A stretch of 64,000 nucleotides of DNA from Cladosporium sp. IMV 00045 (taxonomy: Eukaryota; Ascomycota; Dothideomycetes; Cladosporiales; Cladosporiaceae), in NCBI GenBank assembly GCA_001931905.2, contig MSJI02000866.1, positions 68,340 to 132,339 on the forward strand. The letters run 5' to 3'. The translations under genes were made by a program, and so were the position numbers. Below, piece after piece: positions 46,108 through 58,853 of this stretch; positions within the stretch are counted from its first letter, which is position 1, and the number at the start of each line of letters is the position of its first letter. The notes under the pieces are model-generated. The model worked only from the letters and a program-made list of their open reading frames with translations, was not told where the DNA came from and made no database searches.

Positions 46108-46880
46108 TCACCACCTCCTAACCAAAACCCACCCACCCACCACCTGCAAAACCCCCACAAGCACCAGCACCACCCCTCTCTGCCTCCCTAATCTCTCCGC
46201 GCCCGCCTCCACAACCAACGCAGTCCCACACCTCGCATTCGCCGTCGTGGGCAAGCCGTCTCCCTCCGCAATAATCGTCGTGCAAAACCCGCCCTGCTGC
46301 GTGACAGTGGTGGTGGGATTGTACTGGCCGGCACCGCCGGCGCCGCCGTCGACTTGCGTCCAAGTGGGCGTGGGCGAGGGTTCGACGTAGTGCGAGGTGG
46401 GCTGGTAGGCGTTGCCGTTGCTGAGAGAACCAGAGCATTTGCCGCCGGAGGAGGAGGAGCAGCAGCCCACTTGCTTGTTGTCGCTGTATTGGCAGGTGGA
46501 GCCGGAGGGGCAGCAGCTGGGAGGATTTGTGTTAGTTTGTGGTTGGGTGGTTTTTGGTTTTGGGGTTGGATCGGTTTGGATGGTGGGGATGGGTGGCGAG
46601 GGATGGGGATATTAATTTGAGAAGAAAAAAGGCAAGATACGTACTATCCTCCTTCACCAATCGAGCTGCAACTTTGAGGGTAGTTGGCGGGACATTGCGC
46701 TTTGGCTGGTTCGGTGAGGTCTTGGTTTTGATTCCCGTCGCCGTCGGTCGCCCAGATGGCCGCTTGGAAATTGCCTTCGACGTAGGTCGTCTGGGCTATG
46801 GTGGGGAGGGCGAGGGCGAGTAGGATGAGGATGAAGGCGCATATTGAGGGTGTTGAGGTCTGTGGTCGTGATGGTGACAT
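46108..46880 (-). CDS. Small Cys-rich secreted or surface protein
   Basis: Exons 46880-46645 and 46516-46108 (128-nt intron GTACGT...CCCAG) encode 214 residues. A signal peptide or anchor (SICAFILILLALALPTIAQ) opens the protein. About ten cysteines follow, clustered around the splice junction (YCCPSGSTCQY, VGCCSSSSGGKC), then a Thr/Pro/Gly-rich stalk. The C-terminus is hydrophobic (VVLVLVGVLQVVGGWVLV) but ends in Arg-Arg-Trp, so a GPI signal is possible, not certain. The pattern of paired cysteines resembles small cell-surface proteins of filamentous fungi. I cannot assign a family. Confidence 0.65.
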
Positions 46881-47881
46881 TTTGGGCGTGGCTATCTTGT
46901 GTGTATGGATGTGCGCTTGTCGGTTGTTGAGTTGGTTGGAGTAGCGCTGAAGTCTTGCGACTTGAGAGGGACGTCTCGATGTAGCGGGACGGTAAGGTCA
47001 GGTGGTGGAGTTGGCTGGAGTCGCTACTGTATGCGCGCGTGCATCATCCGGCTCTGGCGGGGTGAGAGTGAGATAGGATATGGTAGAGAAGAGGGTGTCG
47101 AAGAAGTCAAGCGATTGTGGGTTTGCACGGGAGCAAGCAAGCAGTCAAGCAAGCAAAAGCGATGGTTGCTAGCAAGAATAGCGGTGGGTGTAACGAGAGT
47201 CGTGGAAGAGTGGATAGACAGTATGGAGCATGACTTGTTGGAAGAATAGTAGATCTAGTGGGTAGGCTCGAGCACCTTGGGCAGAGTGTGTGGCTAGCTC
47301 ATTTGCTGCTTTGGTCATGGGAAAAATAGAGATGGCTGACGGGCATCCACAAGGGCTTGTTGCTTACACGACAACGGAAAGTATACTGCAGCGCCTGCAT
47401 GCTATTTCCTAGTAAACGCGATTCGAGTCCATGCCTGGCACATGTCATGCAGCTTGCAGGCCCAAGCACGCCGAGTGGCGCCCGTAGCCGCGAGACGGGA
47501 GGCTGGTGAAGGGCCTTCCTTGGGTATTGAGGGCTTTGTCTCGGGTTGGGTATGGCACTGTTTTTGGAAGTCATGTCAACAAGCCATGTGGAATCGGTGA
47601 AGCCTATATAATCAAAATGGGTACTTACTGCTGATCAACCGAATGATTTCCATCTACAAATCAACAAAGCCAGACCCTCTCTCCAAGGCAAATCGTTGAT
47701 CAGCAACAACCGTCCCGTCAACCCGCTTCCTCGGCCCATCCCCAGCCGTTGCCGCCTGCATTAGCGCCAAACGCACGTGATGGCGCGAAACTTTCCCGCC
47801 TCCAGCAGCAGCAGCACAGCACATCAGGCCGCCACCAACATCGCGTGTTGATGTCCGCACTACCGGCTTTGCGACGATGCC
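46881..47881. promoter_or_regulatory. Divergent promoter region, Cys-rich protein and STN1
   Basis: One kilobase between the divergent starts. It contains a run of CAAGCAAG-type repeats at about 47126-47160. No other gene is supported. Confidence 0.35.
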
Positions 47882-48766
47882 ATGACGAGCGCCCTGTGCC
47901 GGCGCGAAACAGGCCATTTGTACAAGAAAATCTACTTCGGCGCGTCTCAAACCTGGGATGTGTGGAACAAGCTCACGGCCAGCGATGTCTTCGCCTTGAC
48001 CGAGCAGGCTGGTTTTGAAGGTAATTGCCTGAATTGTTCGCCACTTTCCAAGAAATAGACAAAAAAGTATTGACGACAAGTCAACCGCCCAGGCCAGAAC
48101 ATCTACTTCCACTCGAACCATCCCATCCGCTATGTCTACCTCTGCGGGCTGATCCAGCAAATCGACCTCGCCCCCGGCGCGGGAGCGAGTAAATTCGCCC
48201 TCCTCTCCCTCGACGACGGCAGCGGCAGCGCGATCGAAATCAAAATCACGCGTCGGCAAGACTCTGAATACTGCGGCGAAGGAGAAGAAGTTTTCTTCCC
48301 CTCCAACACGCTGGTCGACAACCTCGACGTGCAAACCTCCTGGGGCGGCCTGGCGTCTCTGCTCATCGACAAGAAACCAGCGCACGTCGGCTCGATTGTG
48401 AAAGTCAAAGGCACCATAGCTTCGTTCCGAGGGCAGCGGCAGATCGATCTCAAGCGTGTGTTTGTTGTTAAAGATACTAATGAAGAAGCTGCTTTTTGGG
48501 CCGCTGTGGCGGAGCATCGAGGTAAGGTTCTCGCGAGACCATGGGTTCTGACCGATGATGATATGCGGAAGATTGATCAGAGGATGGAGGATGAGGAAAG
48601 GAGGGATAGGGAGCGTAAGAGAGAGAAGAAGGTGAAACTGGCCATGTATGAGGAGCGCAAGGCGAGGAGTAATGAGAAGAGGGAGAAGCAGAGGAGGAGG
48701 GTGGCGGAGGTTTTGGATGCGGGAGCGCTGGTTGGGAGTGATGTTATCAAGGCGCCGTGGGAGTGA
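47882..48766 (+). CDS. STN1: Stn1, OB-fold telomere-capping protein of the CST complex
   Basis: Exons 47882-48020 and 48093-48766 (72-nt intron) encode 270 residues. The N-terminal YFGASQTWDVWNKLTASDVFAL leads across the intron into FHSNHPIRYVYLCGLIQQID, the start of the OB fold. The fold continues with LLSLDDGSGSAIEIKITRR, NTLVDNLDVQ and VKVKGTIASFRGQRQIDLKR, all matching fungal Stn1. The phrase VLARPWVLTDDDMRKID, followed by a long basic coiled tail, is the usual C-terminal extension of filamentous fungi. The winged-helix domain found in yeast and animals is absent. With Ten1 it binds single-stranded telomeric DNA and limits resection. A 411-codon open frame on the opposite strand is a shadow. 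Confidence 0.88.
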
Positions 48767-49026
48767 TGATTTTCTAACATGAGCTTGGAATAGGAGCATG
48801 ATTGCAGTTGTAATACGAACGATCGGAGGCTTTTGTCCTTCAAGCAGATAAAAAGTATATGTTGCTGAAAGGAAATATAGACCCCCCAAATCGCAATCTC
48901 ATAAAAACAAAAGAAAAAAAACCAAACCAAACTCCACGCAAGATCCCAGATACTAATCAACCCTCAAACCACACCCGACCTTACTTGCTCTCATACATCA
49001 ATCAAATGAAGTGAAATGAAGTGAAA

Positions 49027-50127
49027 TCACAACCTCTCTCCGCCCTCCCTCAACTTACTCATACTCCACGCCCCCCAACACACAAACGAGAACACCCAAA
49101 GTTCAGCATACGGGCCGAAAATTATGAGTAGGAAAGCCACGGCTTCTTGCGTCGAAGTACTCCACCCGGGATAGGTGTCTGCAACCCAGAGAAGGGCGAT
49201 GTCGAGGATGATGAAGATGCTGCGCAGGATGATGACGGGCACGGCGAGCAGGGCCAGGCGGAGGAGGATGGGGCGTTCGCTTGCCTAGGGTTGGGAATGT
49301 TAGCTCGATTGGTTTGTTTTGGTGGGTTTGATGGGGTGGGCGTTTGTGAGTAGGTTGGCAGGGAAAGGCGAGGGGGATTTTGGAAAGAAGGAACTTTGAA
49401 TGGAAGGGGCCCGAAAGGCAGAACTTACATCCCGCGAAGAGTGATTCTTCACCTGAACAAACCGCCTAATCGCCTCAACCGACACGCTGATCGAAGCGGC
49501 CACGACGCAAGCGCGGAAGACGGTGTACACTGCTCGACTCGTCACGTCGTTCTGCAGCACACCACTATAGCTTGTTCCGGAAGTATAAGAAGACATGGCA
49601 AGGCCCCAAGACGCAAAACCCGTGCCGAGCATGACGAGCAAGAGCAACGAATTTCCCACGATGGAAATGCGACCCGGCTGCCCGACCGCGAGCCCGTTGG
49701 CAGTCGCGTGCGACGAGTGCAGCCATACCGCGCCGTTGAGGCAGACGGTGGAGATGATGAAAGCGAAAGCGTTCAGGAAGCCGAGATTCACTACCGTCGA
49801 GCTCTCGCTTGCGGTCGAGTCGCTGCTGCCTGGGTAGTAGAGGGAGAAGGCATGTGTGACGGAAGCCGGGGAGGAGTTGTTGGATTGCAGGCCCACGTTG
49901 GCGGCGGTGGCGGCTTGGGCGATGGCGAGGCAGAGGGCGCCTGGGAAGAGGAAGGCTAGAGTTCCGCGCGATGATGTGCGGCCTTCGCGGTGGTGAGAGC
50001 TTCGTCGGATGAAGAGGATGGAGGCCAAGAAGGCGATTATGAGGGAGAGGAGGAAGGCGAGGATCGCGACGACGACTTGTAGGGCGAAGACGCCTTGGAC
50101 GGCGGAGAGGACTGAAGTCAAAGACAT
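49027..50127 (-). CDS. Multi-pass (about 7 TM) membrane protein, unknown function
   Basis: Exons 50127-49429 and 49284-49027 encode 318 residues, joined over a 144-nt intron (GTAAGT...CCTAG). Two hydrophobic helices lie in the first 50 residues, then a polar lumenal loop with Asn/Ser (SNNSSPASV) and five further helices. The second exon supplies the last two (LLRLALLAVPVIILRSIFIIL and VAFLLIIFGPYAELW, each partly quoted). The short basic C-terminus is cytosolic. Layout and length resemble the fungal integral-membrane proteins of the DUF7702/RTA-like kind; this is a weak inference. It converges with STN1. Confidence 0.7.
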
Positions 50128-53100
50128 GGTTGGATGGTGCTCTCTTTCGAGAGCGTTGGAGGAAGTGATACTTCGGTGGGAATGGTGAAGTCTAAAGACG
50201 ACGGATTATCAAACGAGACCTACACTCCATATTCGCGCCCGCCCAGATTGTTCAGGAGGGCTGTGTCTCTGAATAGCAAAGGCAGCAGAATATTGTGTCA
50301 TGATGAACTGGCCTTTCATTTGTTTGCCGCCAAACGCTGGAGACAAAGGCGCTAGCACTTCTCTCCGCGGGCGAGATGGCATCAATCAGAAGAAGTTGCA
50401 AACCTAAGCCTTGAACCATGCGAGATGAGTGAAACGTCTGTACGTGACATCGCGGAGGAGCATCCGCTTCGGTACTATAAGCTCATCGATGATCAGAGAT
50501 TGACGGGACGTCAGCAGTCGTTTTGAGAGAAGTCTGTCGAGTTTGGGTGACTTCTGATTTTTATGGCGGTACATTCGTCTCGATTATGGGCACTGTATTG
50601 CTCGTGGCGATTTCTTCATGCAAAATCTCCTACGTCTGATGTTGGCTCGATTGGTTCGGGCTTGCATTGGCGAGGCGTCGGCTTTCCGAATTGCGACTTC
50701 CGACTTGCGACAGGGCAAAGAATGATGTCGGCCCTCTCAGTCTTAAACTCTTCGACCAACAACACAACTTACCTCCATATAGGGTAGCGAGACCCGTAGA
50801 CTGATTTTTCCGAAATATAAGTTTTTCTTGGTGTGGGCAATGGAAGTTCACACTCGCTTGGTTTTCTTGAAGAGGTACCATGCCTCACTCTGCATCCTGA
50901 TCTGATCTGGACGACAACATATGCACAGCCTCGGTCTTCAGCACAACCTTGGGAATACATGGGTGTTCACCTAACGCGGAATTCCCGAAGACTATCCATA
51001 TATCTACGACTTAAGAAGATGGCACCGACACGCGGACGACGAATGGATGCTCAGCATTCAACTTGAGTCACGTACGATCGAGGTCGATGAAAAACGTAGG
51101 CATTCTGCCGAACCCTTTTGCTTGCGCCAATTCCAATGAATCCACTGAGGTCTATCGGTGTGGGTATTCGCACTAGCATCTGACTGACTTTACATGATAT
51201 ACGCTATGAACGGTGAACGATGAAGAGCGACATCTCTGATTAAGTCGGACTGTGAGTTTAGCAAGCGGTCTCGAGGCAGCATTGTTGCCTCAATTGGTTG
51301 CAGGTGTCCTACGATGACTTTCGTGTCGAGCTACATATCCTTAATAACTACGAGAGGGTCCATATATGCTGACTCCGGAAGCATCATTTCGAGGCTGCGG
51401 ATAATGAACATTGTAGCGATCCCAAGATTCCGGAGATGGCGCGTTGGAGCTTCGTCTTCGCGTTTGAGATGCGTACGGTGCACGAGGCAAACCACCTCCA
51501 GCGCCCTTGCTGATCTCAAGATTTTCCATGATCGGCGGCACTCAACTTGCCTCGTGGGATCTATCAGAGTCTTCCCTGTCCGAGCCACCTGCGCTCTCTG
51601 TATTCGATGTTGAGCGCGAGGATTGAGGCGCCAAATGCTTGCTTCTCACAGCCTGGCCCTCATTTGATACATGGTCGACATGCTTTCCGCTTTGCCTTCT
51701 GGTATGATGCTTCGTATCCTTCGCCTGGCGGTGGGTGGAGCTCGATCTCCTCTTCTCGCTTCCGTGAGAGGATGACTTGAAGAGTGAGAATGCTCTCGGC
51801 AAAGTGGGAAATTTCTGGCTTTCGGCCTTGTCGTTGACTTCTTCAGCCTTGCACACGACCATGGTGGATTTTACCAAGACCATCGAGACTTGATAAATTC
51901 GTCGCGAGCAAATGAGTGAAGTGTGCAAACTGATCGCAAGATCGATGCATCCCGACCTCAGCTTATGGGCATCGATGGGCTCAGATCCGGTCCAGTAGTG
52001 GAGCTGATCGACCAGCCGGTTAAGTAATCTCTTCGTCGTTGAGGGCGTCTTCTTGACGACTAGAAACCCCCATACCTTGTGTTTTAACGCGACTCATGCG
52101 TGTCAAATTATGCAAACATATCGATATCACAATGTTGTAGGGTCTTAAGCGACTATTGACGCGAGCCTTGTACGTTAGTCAACAAACAATCCAGTTTCAA
52201 GTAGAGGCACAAAGACACCCCGACTATGCTCACATGCGTCAGCCACGTCATTGCCTGGGCTCTCTCAACAATCCAATACATGCATGTGCAGTCTAACGTG
52301 CAGCCGTGCAGATGACTACTCGCTTCTCTTATGCCGAAGCTAAATACACGACATCGTATAGGTACATTCTCATCACAACTAGCCGCACGGTTTCTGTCTT
52401 GCACTCGATAACTCGGGATATCGGACCCAAGGTCGGAATCGAGAATCAAGATCCAGGTTGCAGGTTCTGACCCAAGAGGCTAAGGCAGGGACCTGCTATT
52501 TTTGTGCTTCTAGAAATCGCATTTTAGGAACGCAGAAGGGCACGTCACTATACCTTCCCTCCTGCTGTCCTAGCTGAGTAATAACGGACGGCTGGGTCTG
52601 TTCAGGCGCGGCGCACGATGGCGAGGCATACACGTTAGTACAGCGTTTGACTACACATTCATCATCCGACCATTCTACTGTAGCGAAGAGGCATTACAAG
52701 CTACTAGCTTAAGGCATGCAGCGCATTCTCCACGGCACGAAAGGGCCCTGGCGTCATCTTTCGACACGCTAGCTCGTAGACCGAGTCCTTGACAAAAAGA
52801 AGTCACGCAGAGCGCTTGTTCATCGAGGCGGAGCCAGTGCTGTTACGCACTGCGTTCCTGCCGTGGTGTATATCTTACATTAAGAAGCTCGTCTCGTTAT
52901 ATACATCCGATAAATATACTTTAGACATCATGATGCATTTTGGCGACTACATGCAGCGCCTAAGATCGGACCGTGAGGACATAGCAATATGGATATGGCA
53001 GGCAGGAATTTGCACCGCGTGATTACAAAAGGCTTATCAAACAAAAGAAGCATCAGAGAACAGTCTAGACTGTGTTTGAGGGAAGACCTCTTGTTTTTCT

Positions 53101-53992
53101 TGCAGAGTGAAGGTCCATTATGCGGGACGACCAATCAGGCATCGAAGTCTAGATGCGGTTCAGCGAACAGTTCACAACGTATCGTGCATGAGTGGACATT
53201 CGCGTGATCATTTGGCCCACGATGAACGAATATTGATAGATATGAGCATTGCGTTTTCCGAATCCCGTCAAGATCTCTACTTATACTCCAACTCTTCCAC
53301 GAAGTGTGCTGGCTCGCAATTCACCTCTATGATTGCTACGCTAGAAAGCTATCTTTGTGCGTTCTCGGACACTTAAGAGATGCTCTTGACGCATATCGCA
53401 TTGTCGTTACTAATTCATACAGTGGTTAGTCACCCATGGGCTTGCTCGGAGTTCTCGCATAGAATAGCCTCATATGAATCCCAAAAATAACCCATTACTC
53501 TGGCTCTTTGATGAGATACGCAATCAATTGAGCCCGAATGGACTGATGGTCAGATCGAGAAGGAGCAATCTTCACCTTAGCAGACATTCCGCACCACGTT
53601 CAGATCCACTGTGATGTTAAGCTCTTCCATTTGCTCGTGACAGTAACGTCGTGAGATCCACCCCTCACCCTCTGTAGGGCCAGAACGCAAGCCATCGTCG
53701 CTTGCTCGCCTCGGTAGCTGGAAAGTGAACAGAGACGTGTACCTTCAACCGGAAGCCAAAAACTCTCAATTGAAGCTCATGACAAATAAGCGAAAGCTAA
53801 GCTGGATGGAACCACGATTTTTTGAGAGAGCACAAGCAGTTTCCGCATTAGAAGTGGCCGGGTCTCACCACATCTCCCTGCGTGCTACAACAAAGCGAGC
53901 TCTGATAAAGCTAGGTAGGCCCTACTCCTCTGAACGCGGCCTCTCAGATCCTGCTACTTGCTTCTCTCGTGTTCAGAGACCGCAAAGCCAGA
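50128..53992. other. Gene-poor stretch of 3.9 kb
   Basis: No recognisable gene. An open frame at 51542-51928 (minus strand) encodes a Ser/Arg/His-rich disordered peptide whose composition is protein-like; it could be a small gene, but has no supporting splice or domain. Many short frames elsewhere look random. A pyrimidine-rich acceptor-like site (TTCTCTCGTGTTCAG) at about 53962-53976 could belong to an upstream exon of the next gene. Confidence 0.35.
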
Positions 53993-55414
53993 ATGCTGCA
54001 ATATATGACACCATTAGGGCGAAGTTGCTTTCCGCCATTCTCGTTTTTGGGCTTTATCGCTTGGTCGATGCCGTGGCTTCCATCGGGTTGTGCCAAGAAC
54101 TCAGAACAGACCTCCGACTACCTGCAATCAGCTGCGACACTTGATCAAACAGGCGAATCGCTTTCAGTGGTAAACAGTGACCTGAGGTATCTCACTCTAG
54201 AAGAAGCTGAGCAGATTATTGATCGATTCAAGGAAATACCGCACAGCTCTAACAGATTATTATTCTGGACTGGTATTCCCAAATTTTGGGTCCAACAATG
54301 GGCAGGCGAGCATGGCTTGCTAACACTCACCTCAGCAATGGGGCCTTTGATGGATGATTCGGATCCGCGATGTCTGAGATGCGCCAAAACGCCAAGACAG
54401 TGGTCGAAATACATTAAGGGTGCATCTGGAATCTTTGCACGATATGCTTGCGGGCATGGTATTGTCAGAGTGTTGACCCTGCCTCCATCGTGCGTAGAAT
54501 TCCTTCGAGCCGAGTCGTCGTATCTTACGATAGAAGAGCCCGTACTGAAAGGGACATCCGGCGGCTGTTGTGCGGTCCAAATCAATACTGTGCATCTTCT
54601 GGAAAGTTCCACAGAATTGGAGTACCAGAGCTGGCCCCAAAATCGCATGTCGGAAATCATTGCATATGGAGGCGATGATAGCTTCAACTTCAAACTTCCA
54701 CGATGGATTCTCAAGAAAGTGAAGGCGGCTGGCCAAGTCTTGCGCTCCAGAGTCGTGAGATTGACCGCTTCCACAACTTCTGAGCCGACTGATACCATCT
54801 CCTTATCATGTATTCCACAGCAAAGATCAAGCGTCCTGGCCGCGAAGAAACAACAAGAATGTAGCGAGCGTCAGAACACGTCTCATGCTCCGAAAGAGTA
54901 TGAGACGCAGCAGTTGGCTCGGACTCGCAGAAGCAACACAAAAGCACAGGTCCTGGAGGAAAAGGCTGGCAAGCCATGGAGTAACCAGCGACCAGGCAAC
55001 AAACGTGCAAAGAGCAAGCCGCGACCACAGATCAACACGCGACAAACACAGAGCGACAAGCAGCAGCCACCAGCTAAACACCCACAGAGAGACAAGCATG
55101 AAACAGAAAGTGAGCAACGACCGGGCAGTAAGCGAGCAAAGAGCGAACGGTCACTGCAGAGCATTGATCAGGAGCGACAGAACAAGTGTCAGGGCAAGAA
55201 GCGGCAACCACATAGTGACCAGCAAGCTATAGAACAACAATCACAGAGTCACATCCGAGCACAGCGACAGAAGCAGCAGGGAACAAGGGAATACCCTGTA
55301 GTCCCAAGTTCCAGTCTGAAGCAGAGATACTTCGCCGATGAAGGTGCTAGACAGGGAGAAGCGGCCATCAAAAGTTCAGTGAAAACCAAAAGGATGAAGA
55401 AATGCAAGGAGTAG
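53993..55414 (+). CDS. Unknown protein, N-terminal domain possibly ADP-ribosyl-cyclase-like, basic repetitive tail
   Basis: First ATG at 53993, another at 54005; an upstream exon is possible. The first 32 residues are hydrophobic with Phe, Pro and Trp (FSFLGFIAWSMPWLPSGCA), like a signal peptide. Residues 60-230 form a domain with LLFWTGIP, TLTSAMGPLMDD, QWSKYIKGASGIFARYA and YLTIEEPVL. Their order and spacing resemble the CD38/ADP-ribosyl cyclase fold: a Trp after the first strand, the TLxxxxxGxLxD loop, a Trp at the second substrate-binding helix and the catalytic Glu. The first of the two acidic residues (Glu146 in CD38) is replaced by Thr. This match was made by eye and is weak. The remaining 200 residues are a Gln/Lys/Arg-rich low-complexity tail with repeated KRAKS. 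Confidence 0.5.
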   Translation: MLQYMTPLGRSCFPPFSFLGFIAWSMPWLPSGCAKNSEQTSDYLQSAATLDQTGESLSVVNSDLRYLTLEEAEQIIDRFKEIPHSSNRLLFWTGIPKFWVQQWAGEHGLLTLTSAMGPLMDDSDPRCLRCAKTPRQWSKYIKGASGIFARYACGHGIVRVLTLPPSCVEFLRAESSYLTIEEPVLKGTSGGCCAVQINTVHLLESSTELEYQSWPQNRMSEIIAYGGDDSFNFKLPRWILKKVKAAGQVLRSRVVRLTASTTSEPTDTISLSCIPQQRSSVLAAKKQQECSERQNTSHAPKEYETQQLARTRRSNTKAQVLEEKAGKPWSNQRPGNKRAKSKPRPQINTRQTQSDKQQPPAKHPQRDKHETESEQRPGSKRAKSERSLQSIDQERQNKCQGKKRQPHSDQQAIEQQSQSHIRAQRQKQQGTREYPVVPSSSLKQRYFADEGARQGEAAIKSSVKTKRMKKCKE

Positions 55415-57153
55415 GCAGCGAATCTAATATTCTGGTTCATCATGCTATTGTACCGATACCGTTGTGGTCGTCCTCTTTGATATTGGGTTTCCTAAACTCA
55501 TATGACACCCTCAACATGCCAGTTCGCTCTCGACGGAAACAGGCATCATGAGGCGTGAGGTGACGAGTCCGCTCTCGAAGGAAGTGCAAGTCGCCGAGGC
55601 TGACGTACGCACGATGGAGCTAGAAAAGTACTGCTCTATGTTGCGCTTTTGATGTCGCATGTGGAGCAGATGGTGTAGGTGGAGTTCCTTTGCAATGCCC
55701 TTTGAGGACTGTGGTGTCTACTTAAGTTTTTTCAACGATCGTAACACTAGACGGCTCAATACTGTATTACTCGGTCATGTTCACATATCGGACATCAGGA
55801 TTGCTTCGGAATCTTGGAAGATGAAAGGGAGCGCACACGGACTCCAGCGCCGGTAAATGACAAGCAAGAGAGAAGTCAGATGCGGCTGCAGTTGTGAGCT
55901 TAGTGATGATAATGTAGATTCAGAAAGCAGCGGCACATGCTGGGACTGTATGGAAGTTCCAGAGAATGCCTCGGCGGCTCGAACGACATGGTGATGGCTA
56001 TAATATTAGTGTCCTCGAAGCCTGAATCTGTCTAGCTGCTCGGGTATCCTACTAGGATGCGTAGTAAAGTCAGTGAGCCAGATAACAATGTAGACAGCGA
56101 TGTATCCTCCCCCTAGTGGCTCCAGGACCATGCGCACTCAAGTTACAGGGAAACGCATCCAAGGGCAATTTCTTGTGCTTGCGGAGCCTAGCGATACGTA
56201 TCTGGTGGCGGGTTTTAGAGTCGCGACGCGAGTCTTCACTTTCTTCTCGACAGAAGCGCGCAATCGTCTTGGCTGCCCCAAGATGGCTACATGGCGTTTC
56301 TCCAGGCTTCCATACGCTCAATACAACAACGGCCTCGAGATTTCGCAAGGTGCCACGTCAAGCCAAGTCTATGACAGCGAGCCTCGTCAATCTACCCATG
56401 CAACCTGTGACCGTTCCCTGCGCCCACGCTTGTATTGGCAGGAGCCTACGCGTAGCAGCGCAGGAGATTCTCACTCGTAGCCTTGGAATTTGTATGACAT
56501 ACATGCCGTCAAAAGGAACCCGATGTAGACTGTCTTCAAGTACAAACTGTGCACATCCGGAGCGCCCACAAAAGCCACGCGGATCAGAGGCACTTCTCCG
56601 CGTGCGCTGGCTTCCAAGGGCCAAGACAAGGCGAGCTCGACGATCCAAACCGAACGCCGTTCTTGTCACTGGTGCCTGCTGCGCATCACACTTGGTGTAC
56701 GTACATCATGAACACCTTCTAGCCCCTTGACATTGCGGCGCATATCGTTGCAGCCGCATGAGGGGAAAAGCAAAGCAAAGCATCGCGTCGCGTCGCATTG
56801 CCAGCGGATACAGGGAGCTTGGGGTGTCGAAACATGATCGTCGACCGCACGCATGTAATATTGTATTTGTCTGCACTCCTACCTCACCGGAACATGTTCA
56901 CGTTTGCGTTGTCAATGACATGCCCTAAGGAAACAACCAGTAGTTGGCAGCCAAGTAGCACGCGCCACATATTCTGATCTATGCAATGCACTGACACGCA
57001 GAACTCGACAATGGGTTGCTTGATGCGAACTGCGATAGAACATGAGTTCACTCACTTTCTGCATAAATTACTCCCAAAGGCCCACCTTCACGAGTCCAAA
57101 GCCCCGCTCATACACTGCTCGTTCACCACACAACGCCAATAAGCAATCACCAG
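55415..57153. other. Intergenic, 1.7 kb
   Basis: Several overlapping frames of 100-200 codons at 56070-56730 on both strands, none with a domain. The region is flanked by accessory-type sequence. No RNA gene recognised. Confidence 0.35.
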
Positions 57154-58853
57154 ATGGCATCGTCAACGCATGCGCAGGCTCCCAATGGGGCTGTCGAGCA
57201 TCAGCCTCTGCAGAGCGACAACGCGGCGCGAAAGTTGGCAGAGCTCGTTAATTTTGCCAAAAGCTTCGCGTCAGACTCCGACATTAGAACAGTCGTTGGC
57301 ATTGTAAATCAGGATCTCGACCTGAAAGACAGCCTCCAGCGAAAGGAGGAAGAAGTCTCAGCTTTGCAGCATCGAATCAACCTGGACAAGGCAAGGTTCA
57401 ACGGCACTCTTCAAGACAATCTTGCCGCCTACGAAGTCTCCAGAGATCAGCTGAGGAGTGAGCTTGGAAACTCACGAAAGGAGACACAAGCCCTCAAAGA
57501 CAAGGCCGGTCAAGACGAACAAGCCATAAAGGCTTTAAAAGAAAATGAAGCGAAGTTGCAGTACGAGACCGAACGATTACTAGAGACTTCTCGTACACAA
57601 AGAGAACAGGCAAAATCAGGTCTAACCAAAATCAGAGAGCTGGAGGGTTCACTTGATGCAGCACGCAAAGACAAAGTGACTCTGCAAACACAGCTGCAGC
57701 GCGAAGAAAGCTCGCATACTCAGGCAAAATCTGGCTTTGCTAATCTGCAGCAGATGTTCAACAAGTTGGAGAAGGAGTATAACGTTCTCTTGCAGGAACG
57801 ACAGCTTGCGCAAAGCCTGTCGGTCACATTGACAAATGCCGACCCGGAGCAGCTGTAAGTGTCCTCTGCGCGTGTGAAGGGGAAGTCACTAACCAACAGA
57901 AAGTTGCCTGGAGTTCGACAGGGTATGGTCGAAGACCGTGGTGATCGTCAATTCGATGTTCTCTCGAGATCTCCCGGAAGAAGTGCTTCAGGTTTTTCAT
58001 CGTACTCCAGAGTCGTAACACACCTCAACTGACTGCTTGATAGAATCAAAACCATTGGAAAGCATTGAAACATCTGCCTGGCACTGAGACAGACCTCTCC
58101 AACCCTCTCCCAATTGTTCCCAGCAACTCCACATCAGCTAAGCAGATGCGGATAGCATCGATCCTCGCAATCATCGCACGACTGTTCGACGCCCATCTAC
58201 TACAACCAACTTACCTGATAGACTCAGAGTACCAGCTTCGCGACTTGCTCACTGAGCAAGCATTCGACGAATATAGGAAGGAATCAGCTTTCCGTGGTTT
58301 AATCCAAGCACTCCTACCGAAAAGGCAAGACAGTGCTGGATCGGCTCGAGTAAAAGGCGTGTGCAGCGAAATCATGCGCTTCGTCCAAGATCTGCTTCCT
58401 AGAAACCTGCAACTATCGCTCCAAGAGCAACTCGAAGAACTTGCCGAGGAAGCCCGCGATCACTGGGGTGACATCTTACGATCGCAAACTGCCATTTTCC
58501 CGAGCTTCGACGTTGACGATGATCAAGATTGGGCGTGGAACAAGCTCTGCTTGGATCCAAATCAAAGCACAGTGGCCGTGAAAGAACCTCAATCCGAAGA
58601 TCACGGAGCCGAAGACGAACCATTGCTTGTGATCTTTCCCCGTTTATGCACCTACCACGAGGCCAACGAGCACCCTTTGTCACACGGTGTCTTGTTGACG
58701 CCGGCGCAGGTCACAGCAGCAAGAGAGGAGTATTTATACTCCAGGGCGAGGCTGGCGAGGCAGGGGACAAGATCTCGCAGGGGTCCAAATGGCACTGAAG
58801 AGAGGCGTCATCCAGGTTCGACGGGTTTTTTAGGTCGGCGTCCGACTTCGTGA
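57154..58853 (+). CDS. Coiled-coil protein, unknown (possible recombination-related family)
   Basis: Exons 57154-57854, 57922-57991 and 58044-58853 give 526 residues. The first intron has GTAAGT and the acceptor TTCGACAG, which is the only one that keeps the frame; the second starts with GTTTTT and is a weaker call. Residues 40-230 are a long coiled coil (heptads with many Gln/Lys/Glu). Then come VWSKTVVIVNSMFSRDLPEE, a helical domain (MRIASILAIIARLFDAHLLQP, partly quoted), an acidic segment with DDDQDWAWNKL, and a strand-like LLVIFPRLCTYHE that ends in an HGVLLTPAQVTAAREE helix. I have seen this C-terminal pattern in fungal proteins sometimes named MEI5-like, but cannot confirm it. No signal or membrane segment. 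Confidence 0.65.

Noticed and set aside
47654..48889. 411-codon open frame on the minus strand opposite STN1
   Set aside because: It overlaps the clearly coding Stn1 exons on the other strand, has no domain, and is low in sense-like composition; a shadow of codon bias.
56070..56730. Frames of 92-204 codons in the gene-poor stretch
   Set aside because: Mutually overlapping on both strands, no domain.
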